Source: Proteobacteria bacterium UBA2363
GTDB lineage: Bacteria > Pseudomonadota > Gammaproteobacteria > Xanthomonadales > UBA2363
Assembly: GCA_002344355.1 (NCBI GenBank)
Contig: DDTN01000037.1
Coordinates: 1 to 36,146, forward strand
Length of the DNA stretch: 36,146 bases
Reading direction: 5' to 3'
The notes under the pieces were generated by a model. That model was not told where the DNA came from. It searched no databases and was given only the letters and a program-made list of their open reading frames with translations. Positions 23,494 through 36,047 of the stretch are shown one piece after another. The position numbers and the translations under genes are program-made. Positions within the stretch are counted from its first letter, which is position 1. Each line of letters begins with the position of its first letter.

Positions 23494-26061
23494 TCAGAGC
23501 AGCCCGCGCAGGCGGTACAGCGCCGCCAGCGCGTCGCGCGGGCTGAGCGCGTCGGGGTCGATGTCGCGCAGGGCCTGTTCCAGGGGCGACGGCGGCGGCG
23601 GCGCGAACAGGCTGAGCTGGCCCTGGGCCGGGTGGCCGCCGCCGGCGCCCGGCTGCGCCTCCAGGCTGGCCAGCACCGCCCGGGCGTGGGCCACCACCGG
23701 CGCCGGGACGCCGGCCAGCCGCGCCACCTGGAGTCCGTAGCTGCGGCTGGCCGGGCCGTCCTTGACCGCGTGCAGGAACACCAGGCGGTCGCCGTGCTCG
23801 ACCGCGTCCAGGTGCACGTTGGCGATGCCCTCGTGCTCGCCGGCCAGGGTGGTCAGCTCGAAGTAGTGGGTGGCGAACAGGCACCAGCAGCGGTTGGCGG
23901 TGGCCAGGTGCACGGCGATCGCGCGCGCCAGCGCCAGACCGTCGTAGGTGCTGGTGCCGCGGCCGATCTCGTCGACCAGCACCAGCGAGCGCGCACTGGC
24001 GTTGTGCAGGATGTTGGCGGTCTCGGCCATCTCGACCATGAAGGTGGACTGGCCGCGCGCCAGGTCGTCGCCGGCGCCGATGCGGGTGAAGATGCGGTCG
24101 ACCGGGCCGATCCGCGCGCTGCGCGCCGGCACGAAGCTGCCGATGTGCGCGAGCAGCACGATCAGCGCCACCTGGCGCATGTAGGTGCTCTTGCCGCCCA
24201 TGTTCGGGCCGGTCACCACCAGCATCCGCCGGGCTTCGTCCAGGCGGGTGTCGTTGGGCTCGAACGGGCCGTCCAGGACGCGCTCGACCACCGGGTGGCG
24301 GCCGCCCTCGATGACGATGCCCGGCTCGTCGACCAGCGCCGGGCGCACGTAGTCGAGCGCCGTGGCGCGTTCGGCCAGGGCGGCCAGCACGTCCAGTTCG
24401 GCCAGCGCCTGCGCCGCCCGGCGCAGCGGCGCCAGGCGCTCGCCGAGGGCGTCCAGCAGCGCTTCGTACAGGGCGCGCTCGCGCATCAGGGCGCGCTCCC
24501 GTGCCGACAGCGCCTTGTCCTCGAAGGCCTTCAGTTCCTCGGTGACGTAGCGTTCGGCGTTCTTGGTGGTCTGCCGGCGCGTGTAGTGCGCCGGCACCCG
24601 GGCGTCGTGGCTGCGCCCGAACTCGATGTAGTAGCCGTGCACCCGGTTGTAGCCGACCTTGAGCGTGGCGATGCCGGTGGCGGCACGCTCGCGCGCCTCC
24701 AGGTCGGTGAGCCAGCCGGCGGCATCGGCATCGATCCGGCGCAGCTCGTCGAGTTCGGCGTCGAAGCCCGGCGCGATCACGCCGCCGTCGCGCAGCAGCG
24801 CCGGTGGCGATTCGAGGATGGCCGCCTGGAGCACCGCCAGGCTGGCGCCCTGGTCGCCGAGGTCGGCGATCAGGGCGGCCAGCAGCGCGCTGCCGTCCTC
24901 GCCGGCGAGCACGTCGCGCAGCGCCGGCAGCAGCGCCAGGCCGTCGCGCAGCGCCGCCAGGTCGCGCGGCCGCGCCGAGCGCAGGGCGACCCGCGACAGG
25001 ATCCGCTCGAGGTCGCCGCAGCCGCGCAGCAGCTCGCGCAGGGCCTGGTCGCGGCCTTCGTCCTGCAGCCAGGCCAGTGCCTGCTGGCGGCCCTGCAGCA
25101 GCGCGCGGTCGCGCAGCGGGCGGTGCAGCCAGCGGCGCAGCAGGCGGCCGCCCATGCTGGTCACCGTGCTGTCGATGACGCCCAGCAGGGTGTGCTCGCG
25201 GCGGCCTTCCGGGTGGCTGTCCAGCTCCAGGTGCCTGCGGGTCGAGGCGTCCAGCGCCACCGCCTGCTCGGGTGCTTCCAGGCTGAGCCCGGTGAGGTGC
25301 GGCAGGGACGTCTTCTGGGTGTCCTGCACATAGGCGAGCAGGGCGCCGGCCGCCGCCACCGCCAGCGGCGCCCCGGCGCAGCCGAAGCCGCTCAGGTCCC
25401 GGGTGCCGAAGAAGCGGCACAGTGCCGCCTGCGCGCCCTCCGGGTCGAAATGCCAGGGCGGGCGCTGGCGCAGCCCGGGCAGGCCGGGGGCGCCGTCGGG
25501 CAGGGCCACGCCCTCGGCGACGAGGGTCTCGGCCGGCGCCAGCCGGGCCAGCTCGGCGGCGAGCGCCGAGGGGCCGTCGAGCTGGGCCAGCGCGAAGCGG
25601 CCGGCCGACAGGTCCAGCCAGGCCAGCCCGTAGCCCTGCGCGCCGGCATGCACGGCCGCCAGCAACTGGTCGCGGCGCTCCTCCAGGAGCGACTCGTCGG
25701 TGACCGTGCCCGGGGTGACGATGCGCACCACCTTGCGCTCGACCAGGCCCTTGCTGGCGGCCGGATCGCCGACCTGCTCGCAGATCGCCACCGGCTCGCC
25801 CAGGCGGACCAGCCGCGCCAGGTAGTTCTCGGCGGCGTGCACGGGCACGCCGGCCATCGGGATCGGCGCACCGGCGCTGGCGCCGCGCTGGGTCAGGGTG
25901 ATGTCGAGCAGGCGCGCCGCCTTGCGGGCGTCGTCGTAGAACAGCTCGTAGAAGTCGCCCATCCGGAAGAACAGCAGGATGTCCGGATGCTCGCGCTTGG
26001 CCGCCAGGTACTGGCGCATCAGCGGCGTGTGCTGGTCCAGCTCGGTATCGGTGATGGCCAC
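23494..26061 (-). CDS. mutS: DNA mismatch repair protein MutS
   Basis: An 855-residue MutS. The mismatch-reading Phe-x-Glu motif is FYE (37-39) in GDFYELF; the clamp and lever helices follow; the ATPase has Walker A GPNMGGKST (618-626) and the Walker B / signature region DEIGRGTSTYDG; the end is the helix-turn-helix dimerisation part. Length equals E. coli MutS (853). The start is GTG at 26059-26061, which gives an N-terminus ending in TPLMRQYL as in other MutS proteins. It is convergent with the micropeptide gene and divergent from pncC. Confidence 0.98.
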   Translation of the reverse strand: MAITDTELDQHTPLMRQYLAAKREHPDILLFFRMGDFYELFYDDARKAARLLDITLTQRGASAGAPIPMAGVPVHAAENYLARLVRLGEPVAICEQVGDPAASKGLVERKVVRIVTPGTVTDESLLEERRDQLLAAVHAGAQGYGLAWLDLSAGRFALAQLDGPSALAAELARLAPAETLVAEGVALPDGAPGLPGLRQRPPWHFDPEGAQAALCRFFGTRDLSGFGCAGAPLAVAAAGALLAYVQDTQKTSLPHLTGLSLEAPEQAVALDASTRRHLELDSHPEGRREHTLLGVIDSTVTSMGGRLLRRWLHRPLRDRALLQGRQQALAWLQDEGRDQALRELLRGCGDLERILSRVALRSARPRDLAALRDGLALLPALRDVLAGEDGSALLAALIADLGDQGASLAVLQAAILESPPALLRDGGVIAPGFDAELDELRRIDADAAGWLTDLEARERAATGIATLKVGYNRVHGYYIEFGRSHDARVPAHYTRRQTTKNAERYVTEELKAFEDKALSARERALMRERALYEALLDALGERLAPLRRAAQALAELDVLAALAERATALDYVRPALVDEPGIVIEGGRHPVVERVLDGPFEPNDTRLDEARRMLVVTGPNMGGKSTYMRQVALIVLLAHIGSFVPARSARIGPVDRIFTRIGAGDDLARGQSTFMVEMAETANILHNASARSLVLVDEIGRGTSTYDGLALARAIAVHLATANRCWCLFATHYFELTTLAGEHEGIANVHLDAVEHGDRLVFLHAVKDGPASRSYGLQVARLAGVPAPVVAHARAVLASLEAQPGAGGGHPAQGQLSLFAPPPPSPLEQALRDIDPDALSPRDALAALYRLRGLL

Positions 26062-26126
26062 GGAATGGTCGGTCGCGGAGAGGCGGCGCTACAGTGGCGC
26101 GGCCCGCCCTTGTACCGTGACCGCCG

Positions 26127-26620
26127 ATGATGCTCAAGCCGGCCGATGACGAACTGGACGCCCGTGCCGAGCGGCTCGCCGCCGCGCTGCGCGCGCGCCG
26201 CTGGCGCCTGGCCTGCGCGGAGAGCTGCACCGGCGGCTGGCTGGCCAAGGTGCTGACCGACCGCGCCGGCAGCTCGACCTGGTTCGAGGGCGGCGTGGTC
26301 GCCTATGGCAACGCCGCCAAGCAGGCCCTGCTGGACGTGCCCGCGCCCTTGCTGGCCAAGGTCGGCGCGGTCAGCGAGGCCTGCGCCCGGGCCATGGCGC
26401 TTGGCGCGCTGCGCCGTTTCCGCACCGACCTGTCGGTGGCGATCACCGGCATCGCCGGGCCCGGGGGCGGCAGCGCCGACAAGCCGGTCGGCACCGTCTG
26501 GCTGGCCTGGGTCGGGCCGGGGCCGGCGATTGCGGCCCGCTGCCACCGCTTCGAGGGCGACCGCGACGCGGTGCGGCGGCAGGCGGTGGCCTGCGCCCTG
26601 GCCGGGCTGGAGGATCGGGC

Positions 26621-26624
<4 letters not shown>
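26127..26624 (+). CDS. pncC: Nicotinamide-nucleotide amidohydrolase PncC (CinA C-terminal domain)
   Basis: A 165-residue stand-alone CinA C-terminal domain enzyme that deamidates NMN to NaMN in pyridine nucleotide recycling. Family motifs are AESCTGG (31-37) at the active site, GGVVAYGNAAK, and AITGIAGPGGGS with PVGTVW. Length is that of E. coli PncC (165). Two ATG codons in tandem (26127, 26130) are possible starts. Its TGA (26622-26624) overlaps the presumed CTG start of the transporter gene, and a GGAGG within its last codons would serve that gene, so the two are coupled. Confidence 0.95.
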
Positions 26625-28060
<1,436 letters not shown>

Positions 28061-28103
28061 CCCCACCCCGGCCGACCCGCCATCCCCGCGCCGCTCTGCT
28101 CCA

Positions 28104-28148
28104 GCTCCCGCTCCCCGCTCCCCGCTTCCCGCTCCCCGCTCCCCGCCC
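28104..28148. repeat. Heptad tandem repeat, GCTCCCC type
   Basis: GCTCCCC-like units repeat every seven bases at 28110, 28117, 28124, 28131, 28138 and, degenerate, 28145. They are the reverse complement of the heptads at 4662-4696. They end at the -35 element of the lexA promoter. Confidence 0.75.
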
Positions 28149-28149
28149 C

Positions 28150-28184
28150 TTGCATCGCCACCCCATGAGTAGTAATACTGCTAA
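28150..28184 (+). promoter_or_regulatory. lexA promoter with LexA (SOS) box over the -10 element
   Basis: The 19-base dyad TGAGTAGTAATACTGCTAA (28166-28184) matches the Xanthomonas LexA box TTAGTAGTAATACTACTAA at 17 of 19 positions. A sigma-70 promoter overlaps it: TTGCAT (28150-28155), 17 bases, TAATAC (28173-28178). The box ends three bases before the lexA ATG, so LexA bound here would block its own transcription, and the predicted start of transcription is at or within a few bases of the ATG. Confidence 0.88.
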
Positions 28185-28187
28185 CCC

Positions 28188-28829
28188 ATGGAGCTCAGCG
28201 CCACCCAGCAAGCCATCCTCGACCTGATCGCCGAGCGCGTCGAGGCCGAGGGCGTGCCGCCCTCGCAGGCCGAAATCGCCCGCGCCTTCGGCTTCAAGGG
28301 GGTGCGTGCCGCCCAGTACCACCTGGAGGCCCTGGAGGCCGCAGGCGCCATCGAGCGCATGCCCGGCCGCGCGCGCGGGATCCGGGTGCTGCGGGCACCG
28401 ACGCCGGCCCAGGGCACGCTGGCGCTGGCGGCGCTGCCCGATTCCGCGCTGGCGCTTCCGGTGCTGGGCCGGGTCGCCGCCGGTGCGCCGATCGGCACCG
28501 ACCTCGACCACGATCACCAGGTCATCCTCGACCGCAGCCTGTTCTCGCCGATGCCCGACTACCTGCTGCGCGTGCAGGGCGACTCGATGCGCGGCGAGGG
28601 CATCCTCGACGGCGACCTGATCGGCGTGCGCGCCGGCCGCCAGGCCCGCAACGGGCAGGTCGTGGTCGCCCGTGTCGACGACGAGATCACGGTCAAGCGC
28701 CTGCAGGCCTCGGCGCAGGGCGTCCGGCTGCTGCCGGCCAATCCGGACTACCCGGCGATTGAGGTCGGCGCCGACCAGGACTTCGCGATCGAAGGGCTGT
28801 ACTGCGGCCTGGTGCGGCCGCACCGATGA
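28188..28829 (+). CDS. lexA: SOS-response transcriptional repressor LexA
   Basis: A 213-residue LexA. The N-terminal winged helix (TQQAILDLIAERVEAEGVPPSQAEIARAFGF, here split over residues 6-36) binds the SOS box. The self-cleavage bond is Ala98-Gly99 in GRVAAGAP, and the serine-lysine dyad is Ser133 (VQGDSMRG) and Lys170 (TVKRL). FKGVRAAQYHLEALE is typical of the Lysobacterales LexA1. The ATG at 28188 lies three bases after the SOS box; no ribosome site is possible, consistent with a leaderless mRNA. It is followed by recA, as in relatives. Confidence 0.98.
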   Translation: MELSATQQAILDLIAERVEAEGVPPSQAEIARAFGFKGVRAAQYHLEALEAAGAIERMPGRARGIRVLRAPTPAQGTLALAALPDSALALPVLGRVAAGAPIGTDLDHDHQVILDRSLFSPMPDYLLRVQGDSMRGEGILDGDLIGVRAGRQARNGQVVVARVDDEITVKRLQASAQGVRLLPANPDYPAIEVGADQDFAIEGLYCGLVRPHR

Positions 28830-29000
28830 AGACCGAGCCGCCCCCGGAATTTTCCGCCGCGCCGCCGGGCGCCTTTCCCAGGCCCGGTCGCGGCGTCCTG
28901 CCACTGCCGCCGGCCGCCAGGCCCGGCATCCTTCTCAGGGCGTGAGACCGCGCCCGCCCATACTCCAGCCATCCAAGCCAACGACACGGGACACACCACC

Positions 29001-30044
<1,044 letters not shown>

Positions 30045-30201
30045 TGCCGCACCGCACGGCGGCCGTCGGCGCGCAGGATGGCCGGGCCGGCGGCCGGCCG
30101 TGCGACCGGGGCGTTCCGGCGCCGGGTCGCGATGGCCGTACGCGCCAGACGGGCGCGGCCTGCGCAGGGACGGCGCCCACGACACGCGTCGGGGCAGGTC
30201 G

Positions 30202-30816
30202 GTGAGCGGCGGCCTGCGGCGTGGCCGCCGGCGTCCGGCGGCGCCGGGCGAGTCCGCCGGCGCGACGCACGTCGCCGGAAACGCCGTCGTCGCCGACACC
30301 GTCGCCAATCCCTGCGGCGTCCCGGGCGAGGCCGCCGGGGACGGGGACCTTCGGCCCACGTCGCCCGTCGATCCCTTGCCCCGCGCGCTCGGCCTGCTAG
30401 CCCGGCGCGAGCACTCCCGGCGCGAGCTGGCGCGCAAGCTGGGCCAGGCCGGCATCGAGCCGGGGGCCCTGAGCCAGGCGCTGGACCGGCTCGACGCCGA
30501 GGGCCTGCAGTCCGACCAGCGATTCGCCGAACTGCTGGTCCGCAGCCGCATCGCCCAGGGCTACGGGCCGCGGCGCATTCGCGCCGAGCTCGGCCAGCAC
30601 GGCCTGGACGCCGCAGCCGCCGGGCAGGCGATCGACGCCGCCGCGCCGGATTGGCGCGCGCTGCTCGAAGCGCTGTACCGCCGGCGCTTCCGTGACGCCT
30701 GCGGCAGCCCGCGTGAGCGCGACCGCCGGCAGCGACACCTGTTGCAGCGCGGCTTCGACCTCGCCGATATCCGTGCGGTCACGCGCATGGACGGGGACGA
30801 CCCGGGCTTCGACTAG
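30202..30816 (+). CDS. recX: RecA regulatory protein RecX
   Basis: RecX binds RecA filaments and limits their growth. The three-helix repeats are clear: LPRALGLLARREHSRRELARKL, then FAELLVRSRIAQGYGPRRIRAEL, then LLQRGFDLADIRAVTR (each at most partly quoted here). The conserved domain covers only the last 145 residues. The start is uncertain: GTG 30202 gives 204 residues with a 58-residue unconserved N-terminal part; TTG 30376 would give a 146-residue protein of ordinary RecX length; GTG 30100 is also open. It lies 157 bases after recA in the same direction. Confidence 0.88.
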   Translation: MSGGLRRGRRRPAAPGESAGATHVAGNAVVADTVANPCGVPGEAAGDGDLRPTSPVDPLPRALGLLARREHSRRELARKLGQAGIEPGALSQALDRLDAEGLQSDQRFAELLVRSRIAQGYGPRRIRAELGQHGLDAAAAGQAIDAAAPDWRALLEALYRRRFRDACGSPRERDRRQRHLLQRGFDLADIRAVTRMDGDDPGFD

Positions 30817-30909
30817 GCGGGCGGCGGGCCGTCGCGGCAGCCGCGGTTCGCCTGCGCCCTGCGAGGATCCGGGCACGCACCGGCAGGCCGGCGGCCCCGG
30901 GGCGCCGGA

Positions 30910-32787
30910 TCAGAAGGTCAGAACCTCGATCCATTCCAGACCCGCGCCCTCGAGCGACAGGCGCAGCCGTCCGCCCGCGCAGCCGTCGCTGCGCTCGCAC
31001 ACGAACAGCCAGCTACCGCCGTTGCCGGCAGCCGGCGGCAGGGGCCGGTCGTCCAGCCAGGCCGAGGGCGGCGGGCGGTCCGGATGCGCCGGAAACACCA
31101 GGTCGCCGACCAGCACCCGTTCGCCGGCGGCCAGCACAATCTCCACCTCCAGCGGCCCGTCGTCGTTGGCCAGGGACTCGGGCAGGCGCGGCGGGTAGAC
31201 CGGCGTCTGCGGCGGATGCCAGACGCGGCCGGGACGAAGGATCCGGCGGATCGGGTACTCCACGACGCTGCCGACGCGTTCGCCGGCCCCGGCATCGCCC
31301 GCCGTGCGCGCCATGTGGCGGGGCAGGGCCAGCAGGCCGGGATCGCCGCCGCCCGCCACCGGCACCGCGCAGCCGACGCCCCGCCATTCGATGCCGTAGC
31401 CGAGGAACAGGTGGTTGCCCAGCGGACCATGCGCCGACCGGGCCCCGCGCCGGCACCAGGACCGGCCGAGCCGGTCCAGGGCCTGCACCGGCGGCATCAG
31501 GAAGGGCCGCGGCGCGGGCTGGCTGGCGGCCCCGAACAGGTCGAACATCGGCGTGAACGCCAGGGGCCAGGCGCCGTCGCGCTGCTGCCGGACGATCCCG
31601 GCGCTTGCGAGCGTCGCCAGCGCCAGCGCCAATACCGCGAACGCGCCGACCAGCCGCTTGCCGGCGCCTGCGCCGGCAGTGGCGGCACCGGCGCAGGCCA
31701 CGGCCAGCGCGCCGCTCAGGACCACCCAGAACGCGCCCAGGTGGTAGTAGGGCAGGGTGTCGCGCATCGCCACCAGGCCGGCCGCCGACACCAGCAGCGC
31801 ACCGGCGGTGGCCCAGGCCGCGCGGCGGCGCCACTGCGGCGCCGACCGCACCGCCAGGACGGCCAGCAGGGCGGCGACCAGGATCGCGCAGCCGGTCGCC
31901 GCCGCGCCGGGCAGCCCGCCCAGGGTGCGCAGCCCGTAGGGCAGGCCGAGCACCTGCGCCTGCGCCAGTCCGGCCAGGCGCGCGGGCAGCTCGCCCAGCT
32001 GGCGGAGCTGTGCCGCGACGATGCCCGGGATGCCGCCGGCACCCACGCCACCGCCCTCGCCGGCGGCCAGCAGCAACGGCAGCCAGGGCAGGGCGGCCAG
32101 CCCGACCCCCAGCGCCAGGCCCGGCAGGTCCGGCCCGTGCGCGCGCCAGCGCAGCGCCACCGCCGCCACCACGAAGACGGCCAGCACCATGGCCGTGGGG
32201 TGGGCGTTGACCGCCAGGCTCAGGGCGAGCAGGGCGAACGCCAGGCTCGCCCGGCCACCCTGCCGGACCAGGCGCAGGCAGGCGAGCAGGCAGGCCAGGG
32301 CGAGCGGCTCCACCAGGCCCGGGTGCAGGCCGAACACCGTCATCAGCGAATGCCAGCCGGGCAGGGCGATCAGCGCCGCCCACAGCAGGCCGGTCCACGG
32401 GCCGGCCAGGCGCGTTCCCAGCCGGTAGGCCAGCGGGATCTTCAGCGAGTTGACGGCGACCAGGGCGGTGGCGGTGGCCGCCAGGCTGCCGGTCAGCGCC
32501 AGCACCAGGGCCTGGGCGTGGAACCAGACCGGGCCGAGCTGGAACGCCTGGGCGAGCAGCGGCCCGTGCATCGGCAGCGCGCGGCCGGCGACGATCTCCT
32601 GGGCGACGAACAGGTCCCGCGCCAGGTCCAGGTGCAGGCCGGCGAACGGCGCGGCGGCGACATGGGCGAGGGCGATCGCGGCCACCAGCGCCGGCATCCA
32701 GGCCGGTGCCGGCGCCGGCGGCGCGCCGGCGGGCGTGCCGGGACGGTCAGCGGACACCGCGGACCCTCGCCGGGCCGCCGCGAACAT
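30910..32787 (-). CDS. Polytopic membrane protein, GT-C glycosyltransferase-like
   Basis: A 625-residue protein with about ten hydrophobic segments up to residue 400 and a soluble C-terminal part of about 210 residues. The first loop after helix 1 reads HLDLARDLFVAQEIVAGRALP (quoted in part: DLARD at 54-58), followed by GPVWFHAQAL; an acidic pair in this loop and the G-P-x-W/Y step are typical of GT-C enzymes such as ArnT and protein mannosyltransferases, which use polyprenyl-phosphate sugars. The C-terminal domain looks like a periplasmic beta domain. It lies alone on the minus strand between recX and alaS, and its ATG (32787) is 60 bases from the alaS start. Acceptor unknown. Confidence 0.7.
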   Translation of the reverse strand: MFAAARRGSAVSADRPGTPAGAPPAPAPAWMPALVAAIALAHVAAAPFAGLHLDLARDLFVAQEIVAGRALPMHGPLLAQAFQLGPVWFHAQALVLALTGSLAATATALVAVNSLKIPLAYRLGTRLAGPWTGLLWAALIALPGWHSLMTVFGLHPGLVEPLALACLLACLRLVRQGGRASLAFALLALSLAVNAHPTAMVLAVFVVAAVALRWRAHGPDLPGLALGVGLAALPWLPLLLAAGEGGGVGAGGIPGIVAAQLRQLGELPARLAGLAQAQVLGLPYGLRTLGGLPGAAATGCAILVAALLAVLAVRSAPQWRRRAAWATAGALLVSAAGLVAMRDTLPYYHLGAFWVVLSGALAVACAGAATAGAGAGKRLVGAFAVLALALATLASAGIVRQQRDGAWPLAFTPMFDLFGAASQPAPRPFLMPPVQALDRLGRSWCRRGARSAHGPLGNHLFLGYGIEWRGVGCAVPVAGGGDPGLLALPRHMARTAGDAGAGERVGSVVEYPIRRILRPGRVWHPPQTPVYPPRLPESLANDDGPLEVEIVLAAGERVLVGDLVFPAHPDRPPPSAWLDDRPLPPAAGNGGSWLFVCERSDGCAGGRLRLSLEGAGLEWIEVLTF

Positions 32788-32847
32788 GGCGCCATGCCGG
32801 GTTTTTCGTCATGATTCCACGTCTTGCGACCGCCACCAGCCCTCCCG

Positions 32848-35484
<2,637 letters not shown>

Positions 35485-35651
35485 CCCCGCCGGCCGCCGA
35501 CCTTCCGGCACCGGCCCTGCCCGGGTTGACGCAGCCCGGTTCGCGCCCGGTTCGTCGGCCACCGGACACCGTCCCGCGCCTTCCTGTCCCGGATCCCCCG
35601 ACCCGGGTCCGCAGTCCCCGTCGCCCTCGCCAAGTGTGCGCCTGTTCCGCG

Positions 35652-35681
35652 TTGCGGCTTTTTCGGCGGCTCCGCTACTAT
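35652..35681 (+). promoter_or_regulatory. Putative sigma-70 promoter of csrA
   Basis: TTGCGG (35652-35657) and TACTAT (35676-35681) are separated by 18 bases. Transcription from about 35688 would give a leader of about 100 bases. The 305-base alaS-csrA gap otherwise shows only this promoter and the leader hairpin; nothing recognisable lies in 35485-35650. Confidence 0.6.
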
Positions 35682-35722
35682 CGGGCGCACAGGGGCCCGT
35701 CCCGGGTGCAGGCGCATCCGGG

Positions 35723-35748
35723 GTCGGAGCAGTGGAAGCTCCGTACCT
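35723..35748 (+). promoter_or_regulatory. csrA leader hairpin with GGA in the loop
   Basis: CGGAGC (35726-35731) pairs with GCTCCG (35739-35744) around the loop AGTGGAA; GGT / ACC extends the stem past one bulged base. A GGA held in a hairpin loop is the standard CsrA-binding site. A second GGA lies in the ribosome site AGGAGG at 35775-35780. Together they suggest CsrA represses its own translation. Confidence 0.55.
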
Positions 35749-35789
35749 GCGCCGATGGGGCGCAGCGGGCGGCTAGGAGGGCAGCGAGC

Positions 35790-36005
35790 ATGCTCATACT
35801 CACGCGCAGGGTCGGCGAGACCCTGATGATCGGCGATACCGTCACGGTGACCGTGCTCGGCGTCAAGGGCAACCAGGTCCGTCTCGGCATCACCGCGCCG
35901 CGCGACGTCACGGTGCACCGCGAGGAGATCTTCCAGCGCATCCACCCGGAAGCCGAACGGGGCGAGCCGCCGGCACCCGGCGACGGCGGCAAGGGCAGCG
36001 GCTGA
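35790..36005 (+). CDS. csrA: Carbon storage regulator CsrA (RsmA)
   Basis: A 71-residue RNA-binding post-transcriptional regulator. The N-terminal strand MLILTRRVGE with the RNA-contacting Arg6-Arg7, the core VLGVKGNQVRLGI, and RDVTVHREEIF (containing the Arg44-equivalent) are all as in E. coli CsrA (61 residues). The C-terminal tail after IHPEAE is a glycine- and proline-rich extension usual in xanthomonads. AGGAGG lies nine bases before the ATG. CsrA binds GGA in hairpin loops of mRNAs for central metabolism, motility and virulence traits. It lies after alaS, as throughout the gammaproteobacteria. Confidence 0.99.
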   Translation: MLILTRRVGETLMIGDTVTVTVLGVKGNQVRLGITAPRDVTVHREEIFQRIHPEAERGEPPAPGDGGKGSG

Positions 36006-36011
36006 GCGGCT

Positions 36012-36041
36012 TTGACCCGGGCCCGTCGCTGCCGCTATGCT
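36012..36041 (+). promoter_or_regulatory. Strong sigma-70 promoter just after csrA
   Basis: TTGACC (36012-36017) and TATGCT (36036-36041) with an 18-base spacer form the best promoter match in the window. It begins seven bases after the csrA stop and would start RNA near 36048. The transcript extends beyond the window. Confidence 0.7.
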
Positions 36042-36047
36042 TTGCGG

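Noticed and set aside
28959..28964. CATACT as -10 of a separate recA promoter
   Set aside because: No acceptable -35 lies 16-18 bases upstream; a weak promoter cannot be excluded.
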